DNA of 38,606 nucleotides. Source: Collinsella sp. GTDB taxonomy: Bacteria > Actinomycetota > Coriobacteriia > Coriobacteriales > Coriobacteriaceae. The position numbers were made by a program, and so were the translations under genes. Location: the NCBI GenBank assembly GCA_019414245.1, contig DXMK01000019.1, positions 1-38,606 on the forward strand, given 5' to 3'. Shown here in pieces: positions 7,793-14,768 of this stretch (positions within the stretch are counted from its first letter, which is position 1; every line of letters starts with the position of its first letter). The notes under the pieces are model-generated. The model had not been told where the DNA came from. It made no database searches and was given only the letters and a program-made list of their open reading frames with translations.

Positions 7793-9682
7793 ATGAACGG
7801 AGTTTTGCTCATGGTTGTGGCCGCGGCGGTGCTCGCCTGCGGCTATCTGGGCTACGGCCGCTGGCTGGCCAACAAGTGGGGCGTTGACAAAGAGGCCCTC
7901 ACGCCGGCCAAGCGCATGAAGGACGGCAACAGCTTCTCGCCCGTCTCCGCCTTCACCGCGTTTTCGCACCAGTTCAGCTCGATCTGCGGTGCTGGTCCTG
8001 TCACGGGTACGATCGTCGCCATGGCCTTTGGCTGGCTGCCCGTCGTGCTCTGGGTCCTCGTCGGCGGCATCTTCTTTGGCGCCGTCCACGACTTTGGTGC
8101 CCTGTACGCTTCGATGAAGAACAACGGCAAGTCGCTCGCTCAGCTCATCGAGAAGTACATCGGCAAGACCGGCCGTCGCCTGTTCCTGCTGTTCTGCTGG
8201 CTGTTCTGCATCATCGTCATCGCCGCCTTCACCGACATGGTCTGCAAGACGTTCATGTTCACCCCGGCCGTTGACGCTTCTGGTGCTGCTACCGGTGCCA
8301 TCGACTTCACCAAGTCCTATGCCGCCGGCTGCGCTGGTACCATTTCCATCCTGTTCACCTTCGTCGCTATCGCCTTTGGTTGGGCCCAGAAGAAGTTCAA
8401 CCTCACCGGCGCTGCCGAGTTCGTCACCGGCGTTGTCCTCATGGTTCTCATGTTCGCCGTCGGAATGCAGTTCCCGGTCTACCTGGATAAGTTCCAGTGG
8501 TTCGCCGTCGTCATGGTCTACCTGGTCTTCGCTGGCGCTATGCCCATCCAGATGCTCAAGACCCCGCGTGACTACCTCACTTCCATCATGATGATCGTCA
8601 TGATCGTCTGCGCTGTCCTCGGCATCGTCGTCCTGGGCGTCAACGGTCAGGCCACTATCACCGCTCCGGTCTTCACCGGCTTCTCCACTGCCTCCGGCAT
8701 GATGTTCCCGGTCCTGTTCGTCTCCGTCGCTTGCGGTGCTCTCTCCGGTTTCCACAGCCTCGTTTCTTCCGGCACCTCTTCCAAGCAGGTCGAGAAGGAG
8801 CAGGACGCCGTCAAGGTCGGTTACGGCGCAATGATCGTCGAGTCCTTCGTCGGCATCCTTGCCATCATCGTTGCCGGCATCATGTTCTCCGATATGAACA
8901 CCGCCGGTACCGGCGCCCTCAACGCCGGTGTCGCTTCCACCCCGTTCCAGATCTTCGCCGCTGGCATCTCCCGCGGTATGCAGGCCTTCGGTGTTGACGG
9001 CACGCTCGCTACCGTCTTCATGACCATGAATGTTTCCGCTCTGGCCCTGACCTCGCTCGACGCCGTCGCCCGCATCGCCCGCACCTCGTTCTCCGAGTTC
9101 TTTGCCCAGACCAACGACGCCCTGGCCATCGAGTCCAAGGCCGGCTACATGAAGGTCCTCGGCAACCCCTGGTTCGCCACGGTCGTCACCCTGCTTCCCG
9201 GTCTCGCCCTCGCTTTTGGTGGCTATGCCAACATCTGGCCGCTCTTTGGTGCTTCCAACCAGCTGCTCGGCGGCATGACCATGATCACCCTCGCCGTGTT
9301 CTGCAAGTGCACCGGCCGCAAGGGTTGGATGCTCTACGTGCCCGTCGTCTTCCTGCTCTGCTGCACCTTCACCTCGCTGGTCCAGAGCGCCATGGGCTGC
9401 ATGACCGCCGTCCAGGCCTACGGTTTCTTCGGTACCATCCCGGCTACCGCCACCACGGCCGCCGTCTCCGTCGCCGCCACCAAGGGCCTGCAGCTCGTCT
9501 TTGCCGTCCTGCTGATGGTCCTGGGCCTCATCGTCGCCGTCAACTGCCTCAAGGAGTTCTTCGGCAAGGAGGCTGGCTCCATGCCTGATGAGGAGCCCGA
9601 GTGGTCCGATATGGGCAAGGCCGAGTACGGTCGCGCCGCTGCCGCCGAGGCTCCTGCCGACGCCGAGGCCGTCAAGGCCTAG
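7793..9682 (+). CDS. cstA: CstA family carbon starvation protein / peptide or pyruvate transporter
   Basis: Polytopic inner-membrane transporter of 629 residues. CstA-family members import peptides or pyruvate in Enterobacteria and other bacteria; the substrate here is not shown. Hydrophobic segments run almost continuously from residue 5 to about 585. Family landmarks include GYLGYGRWLANKWGVD at the N-terminus, SSICGAGPVTGT and FGAVHDFGALYAS near residues 65-105, and GFHSLVSSGTSSKQV in the middle. The last 45 residues are an acidic, Ala-rich cytoplasmic tail. A strong GAGGAGG ribosome site (7779-7785) precedes the ATG. Codon use is extremely biased toward C-ending codons, suggesting high expression. 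A terminator hairpin and a short Ile/Val-rich frame in its leader suggest regulation by attenuation. It is monocistronic, with a terminator at 9725-9761. Confidence 0.88.
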   Translation: MNGVLLMVVAAAVLACGYLGYGRWLANKWGVDKEALTPAKRMKDGNSFSPVSAFTAFSHQFSSICGAGPVTGTIVAMAFGWLPVVLWVLVGGIFFGAVHDFGALYASMKNNGKSLAQLIEKYIGKTGRRLFLLFCWLFCIIVIAAFTDMVCKTFMFTPAVDASGAATGAIDFTKSYAAGCAGTISILFTFVAIAFGWAQKKFNLTGAAEFVTGVVLMVLMFAVGMQFPVYLDKFQWFAVVMVYLVFAGAMPIQMLKTPRDYLTSIMMIVMIVCAVLGIVVLGVNGQATITAPVFTGFSTASGMMFPVLFVSVACGALSGFHSLVSSGTSSKQVEKEQDAVKVGYGAMIVESFVGILAIIVAGIMFSDMNTAGTGALNAGVASTPFQIFAAGISRGMQAFGVDGTLATVFMTMNVSALALTSLDAVARIARTSFSEFFAQTNDALAIESKAGYMKVLGNPWFATVVTLLPGLALAFGGYANIWPLFGASNQLLGGMTMITLAVFCKCTGRKGWMLYVPVVFLLCCTFTSLVQSAMGCMTAVQAYGFFGTIPATATTAAVSVAATKGLQLVFAVLLMVLGLIVAVNCLKEFFGKEAGSMPDEEPEWSDMGKAEYGRAAAAEAPADAEAVKA

Positions 9683-9724
9683 TCGGTCGGACGGGTTGAA
9701 TCTCTCATCCATATGACTCGGAAA

Positions 9725-9761
9725 GACCGGGTCCGCAACGACGCGGACTCGGTCTTTTTTT
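9725..9761 (+). terminator. Intrinsic terminator of cstA
   Basis: A 12-bp stem (9725-9736 with 9743-9754; one G:T pair) with loop AACGAC, followed by seven T residues. Confidence 0.9.
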
Positions 9762-9866
9762 CATGCGAAAGCGGGTGACGCTCGAGTGTTCTCGCAGATG
9801 TTTTGCGTGGATAAGGGCGTGCGTTGTACCATATAGACGTATATGTGTACATATGAAAGGGGCCCC

Positions 9867-12047
9867 GTGGCCAAGACGGTATATTCCGATAATCAAAACA
9901 ATGTCGATGCTTTGGCTGAGCGCCTGAGCAGCCAGACGTCGCTTTCTGCCGAGCGCGCCAAGCTGGTTGCCTACGACCTGCTCTGCCGCAAGGCGCTCAA
10001 GATTAAGTCGAGTGCGCTGGCGCAGATTTTCCGCTCCGTCGATAAGGAGTGCGACACCAAGGCGATGCGCGATGAGCTTATCGCGGCAAAGATCGTGACC
10101 AAGATCGAGGGTAGCGGCATTAACGGGCGCCCGGCGTTCTATACCATCAATGCCGAGATCCGCGATGCCCAAGAGCAGCCTGCCGAGTCCGTCGAGGGTT
10201 TTGTCGTCGAGGATTCCGCTGACGTGCCTGCTGTGGAAGAAGCTGCTCCGCGTGAGCATGTCGATACCGATGAGTTGCTCGATGAGAACGTCGTGCGTGC
10301 CTTTACGGCCAAGGCAGGACGCGGCGGTTTTGGCGGGGGTGGCAAGCGCGATGCGCAGCGCCGCGCCCAGCAGGAGCGCTTCCGTCGCGCCGTTGCTCAA
10401 AAGGGTGAGACGGATGCTGAGGCCGTCGAGGAAAAGCCCGTCGGGATGCAGGAGCCGACTCTCGCTCAAGAGCATGCTGAGATCCAGGAGCCCAAGCGTC
10501 GCCGCGGTGCCCACTTTAAGGCCGAGCAGCGAGGTGCCGCATGCGAGGTCCAGGATTCCGTCGAGGCTGCTGACGCGTCCGATGAACCGGCCAAGAAGGC
10601 TCCGGGTTCATGCCGTCCCGGACGTGGTTTTGAGGGGCGCGCGTATCCCGTAAGGCGTCAGGAGAAGAGCGAACCGGCTTCGACCACTCAGGGCGAGAAG
10701 GACGAGAAGGCCGTTGAGCCGGTGGCTCGCGAGCAAAAGCCTGTTGAGCCGCAGCTTGAGGTTGATGCCGAGGCCAAGGGCCAGCAGCCTACTGATGAGC
10801 AGACGGAGCAGGGCGCGTCGAGCAAGCCTCGCCGCCGTCGCCATCGTGGGGGCCGCAGTTCCCATGCCGAGACTGCAACCGAGAAGACCACGCCGCAGAA
10901 CGAGGATGCGAAGGCCGAGGTTTCTTCGGGGCAGCCTAAGCGCCAGTCAGCGAAGGAGAGCAAGTCCGATCGTCCGCAGAAGCAGGCGTCTATGCCGAAG
11001 CGCGAGCGCAATCCCCAAGGCGATTCTAAGCGCAAGTCTCAGAAGAAGCCGGAGTCTGCCGCAGTAGATACTGCTGCCCAGCAGCCCGAGTCGGCCGCCC
11101 ACGGCGAGGTCTCGGCGCTTGCCCTTGCCCGCGTTTTAGGCAGGCAGCTGTTCAAGGTTGTCCCCACGCCTATGGCGCTCTCCAAGATCAAGGAGCAGCA
11201 GACACAGATCGTAAAGGTCGAGGGCAAGGACGGCAAAAAGGCTCCGCAGCGCACTCAGCACAACGAGATGTCCAACCGCAAGATTGCCGAGGAAATCGCA
11301 ATCATCCAGGCTTGGATCGAGCAGAACCGAGGTGCCGATACGCCGGTTGCCTCGCGCCGTCAGCGTGCCTACCAGATCTTTAACGACGAGAAGGCTTTTG
11401 ACGGCAAGCACGGTGAGCGCCTGATCAGGCGTATGACCGAAAAGGGCATCAGCATGCAGGCGATCAAGGTCGCCCCCAATCGCCCCGTGCATTTTACGGG
11501 CTTCTTTACGCTGGGCGCCGACAAGCCGTTCATTATGGTCGAGAACCTGGACACCTACGACGAGATCGTCAAGCTGCTGCGTGGCCGCAAGCACGCCAAG
11601 CTCTTTGGCATCAAGGTGGGCGGCGTGATTTTTGGCGGCGGATGCAAGGCGAGCGTCTCGCATGCCTTGGACGATTATCTGGCCGAGATTGGCTATCGCT
11701 TTAACTACGTCTACTACGTAGGCGATATCGATCGCGAGGGCGCGCGCATTGTCGAGCAGACTCGCAATGCCAATGTGGTTGAGATTCGCCTGCATGCCGG
11801 CATGTACCGCGCCATGCTCGCCGAGCATAAGCGTCGCGTGAAGGCCGGCGGCGAGTGCGAGCCCGCGGCTGCCAACCAGGGCGTGCCGCAGAACCTGGCG
11901 GCGACGATCAAGGATCTGCCCATGGTTACGCGCGTGCAGTTCCGCAACGTGCTGCGCGAGGGCGGGCGCATTCCGCAGGAGATTCTGATGACCGCCGACT
12001 ATCGGGATGGCGACTCGGGAAGCTTCGACCGCATGCTGAACAATTAG
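9867..12047 (+). CDS. Orphan JetD-like (DUF2220) TOPRIM protein with long disordered linker
   Basis: The 726-residue protein has three parts. Residues about 15-95 look like a winged-helix domain (KALKIKSSALAQIF, ending GRPAFYTINAE). About 110-410 is low-complexity, rich in E, K, Q, R and A, with GRGGFGGGGKR and RRRRHRGGR basic patches. About 480-726 resembles the C-terminal DUF2220 domain of the Wadjet nuclease subunit JetD: SRRQRAYQIFNDEKAF, then a TOPRIM fold with acidic residue in MVENLDTYDE (about 557-566) and DxD in GDIDREG (about 619-625). No jetA, jetB or jetC is present, so this is not a Wadjet operon. The GTG at 9867 has AAAGGGG just upstream; an in-frame ATG at 9843 lacks a ribosome site. 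A near-palindrome ATATGTGTACATAT (9841-9854) overlaps the start region. Its function is unknown; nucleic-acid binding or nicking is inferred. Confidence 0.65.
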   Translation: MAKTVYSDNQNNVDALAERLSSQTSLSAERAKLVAYDLLCRKALKIKSSALAQIFRSVDKECDTKAMRDELIAAKIVTKIEGSGINGRPAFYTINAEIRDAQEQPAESVEGFVVEDSADVPAVEEAAPREHVDTDELLDENVVRAFTAKAGRGGFGGGGKRDAQRRAQQERFRRAVAQKGETDAEAVEEKPVGMQEPTLAQEHAEIQEPKRRRGAHFKAEQRGAACEVQDSVEAADASDEPAKKAPGSCRPGRGFEGRAYPVRRQEKSEPASTTQGEKDEKAVEPVAREQKPVEPQLEVDAEAKGQQPTDEQTEQGASSKPRRRRHRGGRSSHAETATEKTTPQNEDAKAEVSSGQPKRQSAKESKSDRPQKQASMPKRERNPQGDSKRKSQKKPESAAVDTAAQQPESAAHGEVSALALARVLGRQLFKVVPTPMALSKIKEQQTQIVKVEGKDGKKAPQRTQHNEMSNRKIAEEIAIIQAWIEQNRGADTPVASRRQRAYQIFNDEKAFDGKHGERLIRRMTEKGISMQAIKVAPNRPVHFTGFFTLGADKPFIMVENLDTYDEIVKLLRGRKHAKLFGIKVGGVIFGGGCKASVSHALDDYLAEIGYRFNYVYYVGDIDREGARIVEQTRNANVVEIRLHAGMYRAMLAEHKRRVKAGGECEPAAANQGVPQNLAATIKDLPMVTRVQFRNVLREGGRIPQEILMTADYRDGDSGSFDRMLNN

Positions 12048-12049
12048 TT

Positions 12050-12071
12050 CCGCCGTTCTACCGAACGGCGG
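12050..12071 (+). terminator. Hairpin just after the JetD-like gene
   Basis: A perfect 9-bp stem CCGCCGTTC/GAACGGCGG with loop TACC begins 2 nt after the stop codon. Only TCCTCT follows, so it may stabilise the 3' end rather than terminate. Confidence 0.5.
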
Positions 12072-12086
12072 TCCTCTCGACGCTGC

Positions 12087-12186
12087 GAGGGGCCCTGGCG
12101 CGGCAATCTGACGTTCAACTTCGGCGGCGCGACCAGAAGGTCAGCGCCGCCTTGTTTCACGTCACCTTGCCATACCAGGGCCCCTC
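12087..12186 (+). repeat. Nested inverted repeat with internal terminator-like hairpin
   Basis: Perfect 12-bp outer arms (12087-12098 and 12175-12186) enclose a strong inner hairpin: 12123-12134 pairs with 12139-12151 around AGAA with one bulged A, followed by TTGTTT. The inner hairpin is the likely terminator of the JetD-like gene. The outer arms repeat the nested layout of the long hairpin elements, but the core sequence differs. Confidence 0.6.
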
Positions 12187-12212
12187 TCGCTGTCACGTTC
12201 AAAACATCGGGG

Positions 12213-12277
12213 TTAGTGGCCTCCTGTTCGTGCGGAACTCGCGATAAACCTAAGCCGGTGTCCCCGCTCTCCCGGGG
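12213..12277 (+). repeat. Half copy (D) of the long hairpin element
   Basis: From the inner loop outward the sequence matches the right half of copies A and C: TTAGTGGCC, then TGCGGAACTCGCGAT and AAACC, then a C-rich outer arm ending CCCGGGG. The corresponding left half is absent, so this copy cannot form the hairpin and looks like a remnant. Confidence 0.7.
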
Positions 12278-12398
12278 CCTGTGGTTACTTGGTTGTTGCA
12301 TGCGGCTCGCTTTTCGGAACAGGGCTGATAATTCTAGATGCAAGGCGCTCTTGGTCGTTATGGGCCTGGGGCGTCTGTCTTATATAGGTAGATTCCTT

Positions 12399-12425
12399 GC
12401 GGGTTCGAATCCCTCCGCTTGCCCA
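12399..12425 (+). other. tRNA-like T-arm and acceptor 3' fragment
   Basis: GCGGG-TTCGAAT-CCCTC has the shape of a T arm (one mismatched pair) and is followed by CGCTTGCCCA, like an acceptor 3' strand. No matching 5' acceptor strand, D arm or anticodon arm can be drawn upstream within tRNA length. It shares the 17-mer GGGTTCGAATCCCTCCG with the opposite-strand tRNA-Gln nearby. It could be a degraded tRNA or a fragment left by an integration event. Confidence 0.35.
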
Positions 12426-12431
12426 CAAGAA

Positions 12432-12470
12432 AAGCCTCCCGATCGGCTATGCGTTCGAGAGGCTTGTTTC
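12432..12470. terminator. Bidirectional hairpin next to tRNA-Gln
   Basis: AAGCCTC (12432-12438) pairs with GAGGCTT (12459-12465). T-rich tracts follow on both strands (GTTTCTTT on plus, TTTTCTT on minus). On the minus strand it would terminate tRNA-Gln. Confidence 0.65.
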
Positions 12471-12472
12471 TT

Positions 12473-12547
12473 TGGCTGGGACGGAGGGATTCGAACCCCC
12501 AACAGCCGGCACCAAAAACCGGAGTTCTACCGTTGAACTACGTCCCA
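12473..12547 (-). tRNA. tRNA-Gln (anticodon UUG), CCA encoded
   Basis: On the minus strand the sequence runs TGGGACG...CGTCCCA-G-CCA with a 7-bp acceptor stem. The anticodon stem CCGGT/GCCGG has loop TTTTGGT, which places TTG at positions 34-36. The T arm is GGGGG-TTCGAAT-CCCTC. The 75-nt length includes an encoded CCA end. Confidence 0.93.
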
Positions 12548-12585
12548 ATGTGTGGTGTTGCCCAAAAGCAACCCGTTTAGTTTAC

Positions 12586-13491
12586 CTAATCTGCGAGGGC
12601 ATCGCAAACGCCATCGAGCAGGCGTACGGCGAGTGTCTGCGCATCACTTGCGGTGAAGGTTCCGTTGTAGCGCGTCATGCCCGTGAGCTCAATGCGAATG
12701 CGCGCGGGCTTTTGCTGTGCGGCGACATTGGCGGTGCGGATGCGCTGTGCAAGGTTGTGACACTCGGCAAGGGCGATCGTGGCGCGCGGCGCAGCATCTG
12801 CGGGCAGCTCATCGCTTGCGATTTCGAGCACCAGATCCACGTCGGTCGGAACCTCGGAATCGCAAAGCATCATGCCGCTGCTGTCGGTCGTCGCCGTGGC
12901 GATGTTCCACATGCGCGATGCAACGCTGCGTGCGATGGGGTCCTCACCGATGACGGCAATCTGGAAACGCTCGAGCACGTTGGCGGCACGGGCAAAACCG
13001 ATGCGCGACTCGGCCTCGGTAACCGAGGGCTTACCCTCCCACACGTGATGCAGGCGGTTGATATAGGCGTAGGTATCCTGGAACGCCATGCCATCGGCAA
13101 ACAGGCCAACATTTTCCTGGAACTGCTGCAGAGCGGCCTCGGTGTGCGGGCCAAAATAGCTGTCGTCCTCACCGCAGGCAAAGCCCAAAACGTTGAGCGC
13201 GCGCTGCAGGGCCTGAACGTCGGCGCCATGGAAATTGGGCATGCGCAGATAGAGCGTGCGGTCGCCCAGCTTATACGAGGCGTCTACCAGGGCGCTCCAA
13301 CAGGAGATATCGACGGCACAGCCAGCGGCAAGGCCGCTATCGAGCCTAAAGGTGCCAACAGCCTGCTCGGTGGTGGTGCCAAAGCGCTTGTCGGAGACCT
13401 CGGCGTCATCGATTGTATAGCCGAGCTGCAGAAGGCGGGACTGCACGTCCTCGACGGCTGCTCCCTGCATGCCCGTTGTAATAGGTTCCAT
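12586..13491 (-). CDS. Protein with two peptidoglycan-binding-1 domains, no signal peptide
   Basis: This 301-residue protein starts directly with a peptidoglycan-binding-type repeat: residues about 5-65 (GAAVEDVQSRLLQLGY, RFGTTTEQAVGTFR) and about 85-150 (GADVQALQRALNVLGF, YFGPHTEAALQQFQ). The C-terminal 150 residues (QIAVIGEDPIARSVASR, DLVLEIASDELP) are not a family I recognise with certainty. The overall order resembles CwlM of mycobacteria (two such domains, then an amidase domain), but no zinc-binding His/Glu set is visible here. It lacks a signal peptide or membrane segment, so a cytoplasmic regulatory role as for CwlM is possible but speculative. AAAGGGG lies 9 nt before the ATG. It is downstream of, and parallel to, the polyprenyl synthase gene with 138 nt between and no clear terminator. 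Confidence 0.7.
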   Translation of the reverse strand: MEPITTGMQGAAVEDVQSRLLQLGYTIDDAEVSDKRFGTTTEQAVGTFRLDSGLAAGCAVDISCWSALVDASYKLGDRTLYLRMPNFHGADVQALQRALNVLGFACGEDDSYFGPHTEAALQQFQENVGLFADGMAFQDTYAYINRLHHVWEGKPSVTEAESRIGFARAANVLERFQIAVIGEDPIARSVASRMWNIATATTDSSGMMLCDSEVPTDVDLVLEIASDELPADAAPRATIALAECHNLAQRIRTANVAAQQKPARIRIELTGMTRYNGTFTASDAQTLAVRLLDGVCDALAD

Positions 13492-13629
13492 GAACGAACC
13501 CCTTTCGGCGTATCATTCGTACTATTTGAGCGCCTGTCGGATAGACGACGCAAAGAGATGCATAAACATACATTCAACAGTGTAGCAACTTGTACCCAAA
13601 TGCGCTGCCGACAGGTTTTGCAACCCCCG

Positions 13630-14655
13630 CTAGTTGAGTCGCTCCACAAAGAAATCTGCCATGGAGAGGAACAACTCGCGTGCGTGCTGATCAAGCTCAA
13701 CGTTCTCGATGGCCGCTTTGGCCTTGGCGGTCAGGTCGAGCGCGTAAGTGTGGGCGTAATCGATGGAGCCGGTCTCCTGGAAGATCTCCACGGCGCGTGC
13801 GAGCTGCGCGGGATCATCGGTGCCCGAGGAAAGAATCGCCTCGATCTCGTCGTGGTGGCATTCATCAGAGAGGGCGTGTACGGCGACAAGCGTGCGCTTA
13901 CCCTCGGTGATATCGGTGCGGAAGTCCTTGTTGGCGGCCTCCTTGGTGCCGATCAAGTTGAGCAGATCATCTTGGATCTGGAAGGCAAGGCCTGTGTGCA
14001 GGCCAAAGGCGCGCAGCGCCTCAATCTGCTCCTCGCTGCCGCCGCCGATAATGGCTCCGGCGGCAAGTGGCGTAGCTCCGCTGTAGTACGCGGTCTTGTG
14101 CGTCGCCATGTCCAGGTAGTCATCAACTGAGACATCAAAGCGCCCGTCACGGACCCAACCTAGGTCGAGCGCCTGGCCCTCGATGGTGCGAACGATCATC
14201 TCGGTAAGCTCGTGGAGCACGCGCAGCTTCACGCCGGACTCCAGCGTGGGGTCGTCGAGAACCGTCTTGGTGACCATGGTGAGCGCCAGATCGCCGCAGT
14301 TGATGGCAAGGCCCGTGCCCTCGGTAAGGTGCATGCAAGGCTTGCCGCGACGCAGCTGGCCGTTGTCGGCGATGTCGTCATGGATAAGCGCTCCCGACTG
14401 AAAGTGCTCGATAGCCGCCGCCGCGCTGCGGGCGCTCTCAAAGCTGCCACCTACCGCGGTGGCGGCGAGCATGCAGATGAGCGGGCGGTGGCGCTTGCCG
14501 GCATTGGCCGTAAATGTCGAGAGCGGGGTATACAGGTAGCGCTCGATATCGGCAGAGGTCGCCTGTCCGTCAAAGAACGTGGCCAGATAGTCGTTGATCT
14601 GGCCAAAGTGCTGGGCTAAAAAGCTGGTAAACGGACTGGACACGGGTTCTCGCAT
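13630..14655 (-). CDS. Polyprenyl (isoprenyl) diphosphate synthase
   Basis: All-trans prenyltransferase that condenses isopentenyl diphosphate onto an allylic diphosphate. GKRHRP (53-58) binds the diphosphate. The first aspartate-rich motif is DDIAD (93-97), followed by LRRGKPC. The second is QDDLLN near residue 231, with Asn in place of the last Asp; DITEGKRT follows. The 341-residue length fits long- or medium-chain synthases (IdsA, HepT type), but chain length cannot be read reliably from sequence here. The ATG is preceded by AAGAAAG. It lies downstream of the PTS-HAD gene with a 113-nt gap in which I see no convincing terminator. Confidence 0.88.
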   Translation of the reverse strand: MREPVSSPFTSFLAQHFGQINDYLATFFDGQATSADIERYLYTPLSTFTANAGKRHRPLICMLAATAVGGSFESARSAAAAIEHFQSGALIHDDIADNGQLRRGKPCMHLTEGTGLAINCGDLALTMVTKTVLDDPTLESGVKLRVLHELTEMIVRTIEGQALDLGWVRDGRFDVSVDDYLDMATHKTAYYSGATPLAAGAIIGGGSEEQIEALRAFGLHTGLAFQIQDDLLNLIGTKEAANKDFRTDITEGKRTLVAVHALSDECHHDEIEAILSSGTDDPAQLARAVEIFQETGSIDYAHTYALDLTAKAKAAIENVELDQHARELFLSMADFFVERLN

Positions 14656-14768
14656 TCTTTCTTAGGTTGCATCGTTGCGGTGTGCAGATACCATATTGCC
14701 ACATTGGAGTTGCTGGCGCGTCTGTTTTGGCGATTTGGGGAAACGGGACGCGTGCGCGTGCCGGCTGC

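Noticed and set aside
7634..9712. Long minus-strand reading frame opposite cstA
   Set aside because: It is rich in acidic and Gly residues, as expected from reading a strongly C-ending-codon membrane gene backwards. It has no ribosome site and no family motif.
9867..12047. Complete Wadjet defence system
   Set aside because: Only a JetD-like domain is present; no SMC (JetC), JetA or JetB gene lies in the neighbourhood.
12335..12425. Functional plus-strand tRNA
   Set aside because: Only the T-arm and 3' acceptor-like strand fit. No 5' acceptor, D arm or anticodon stem can be paired within normal tRNA length.
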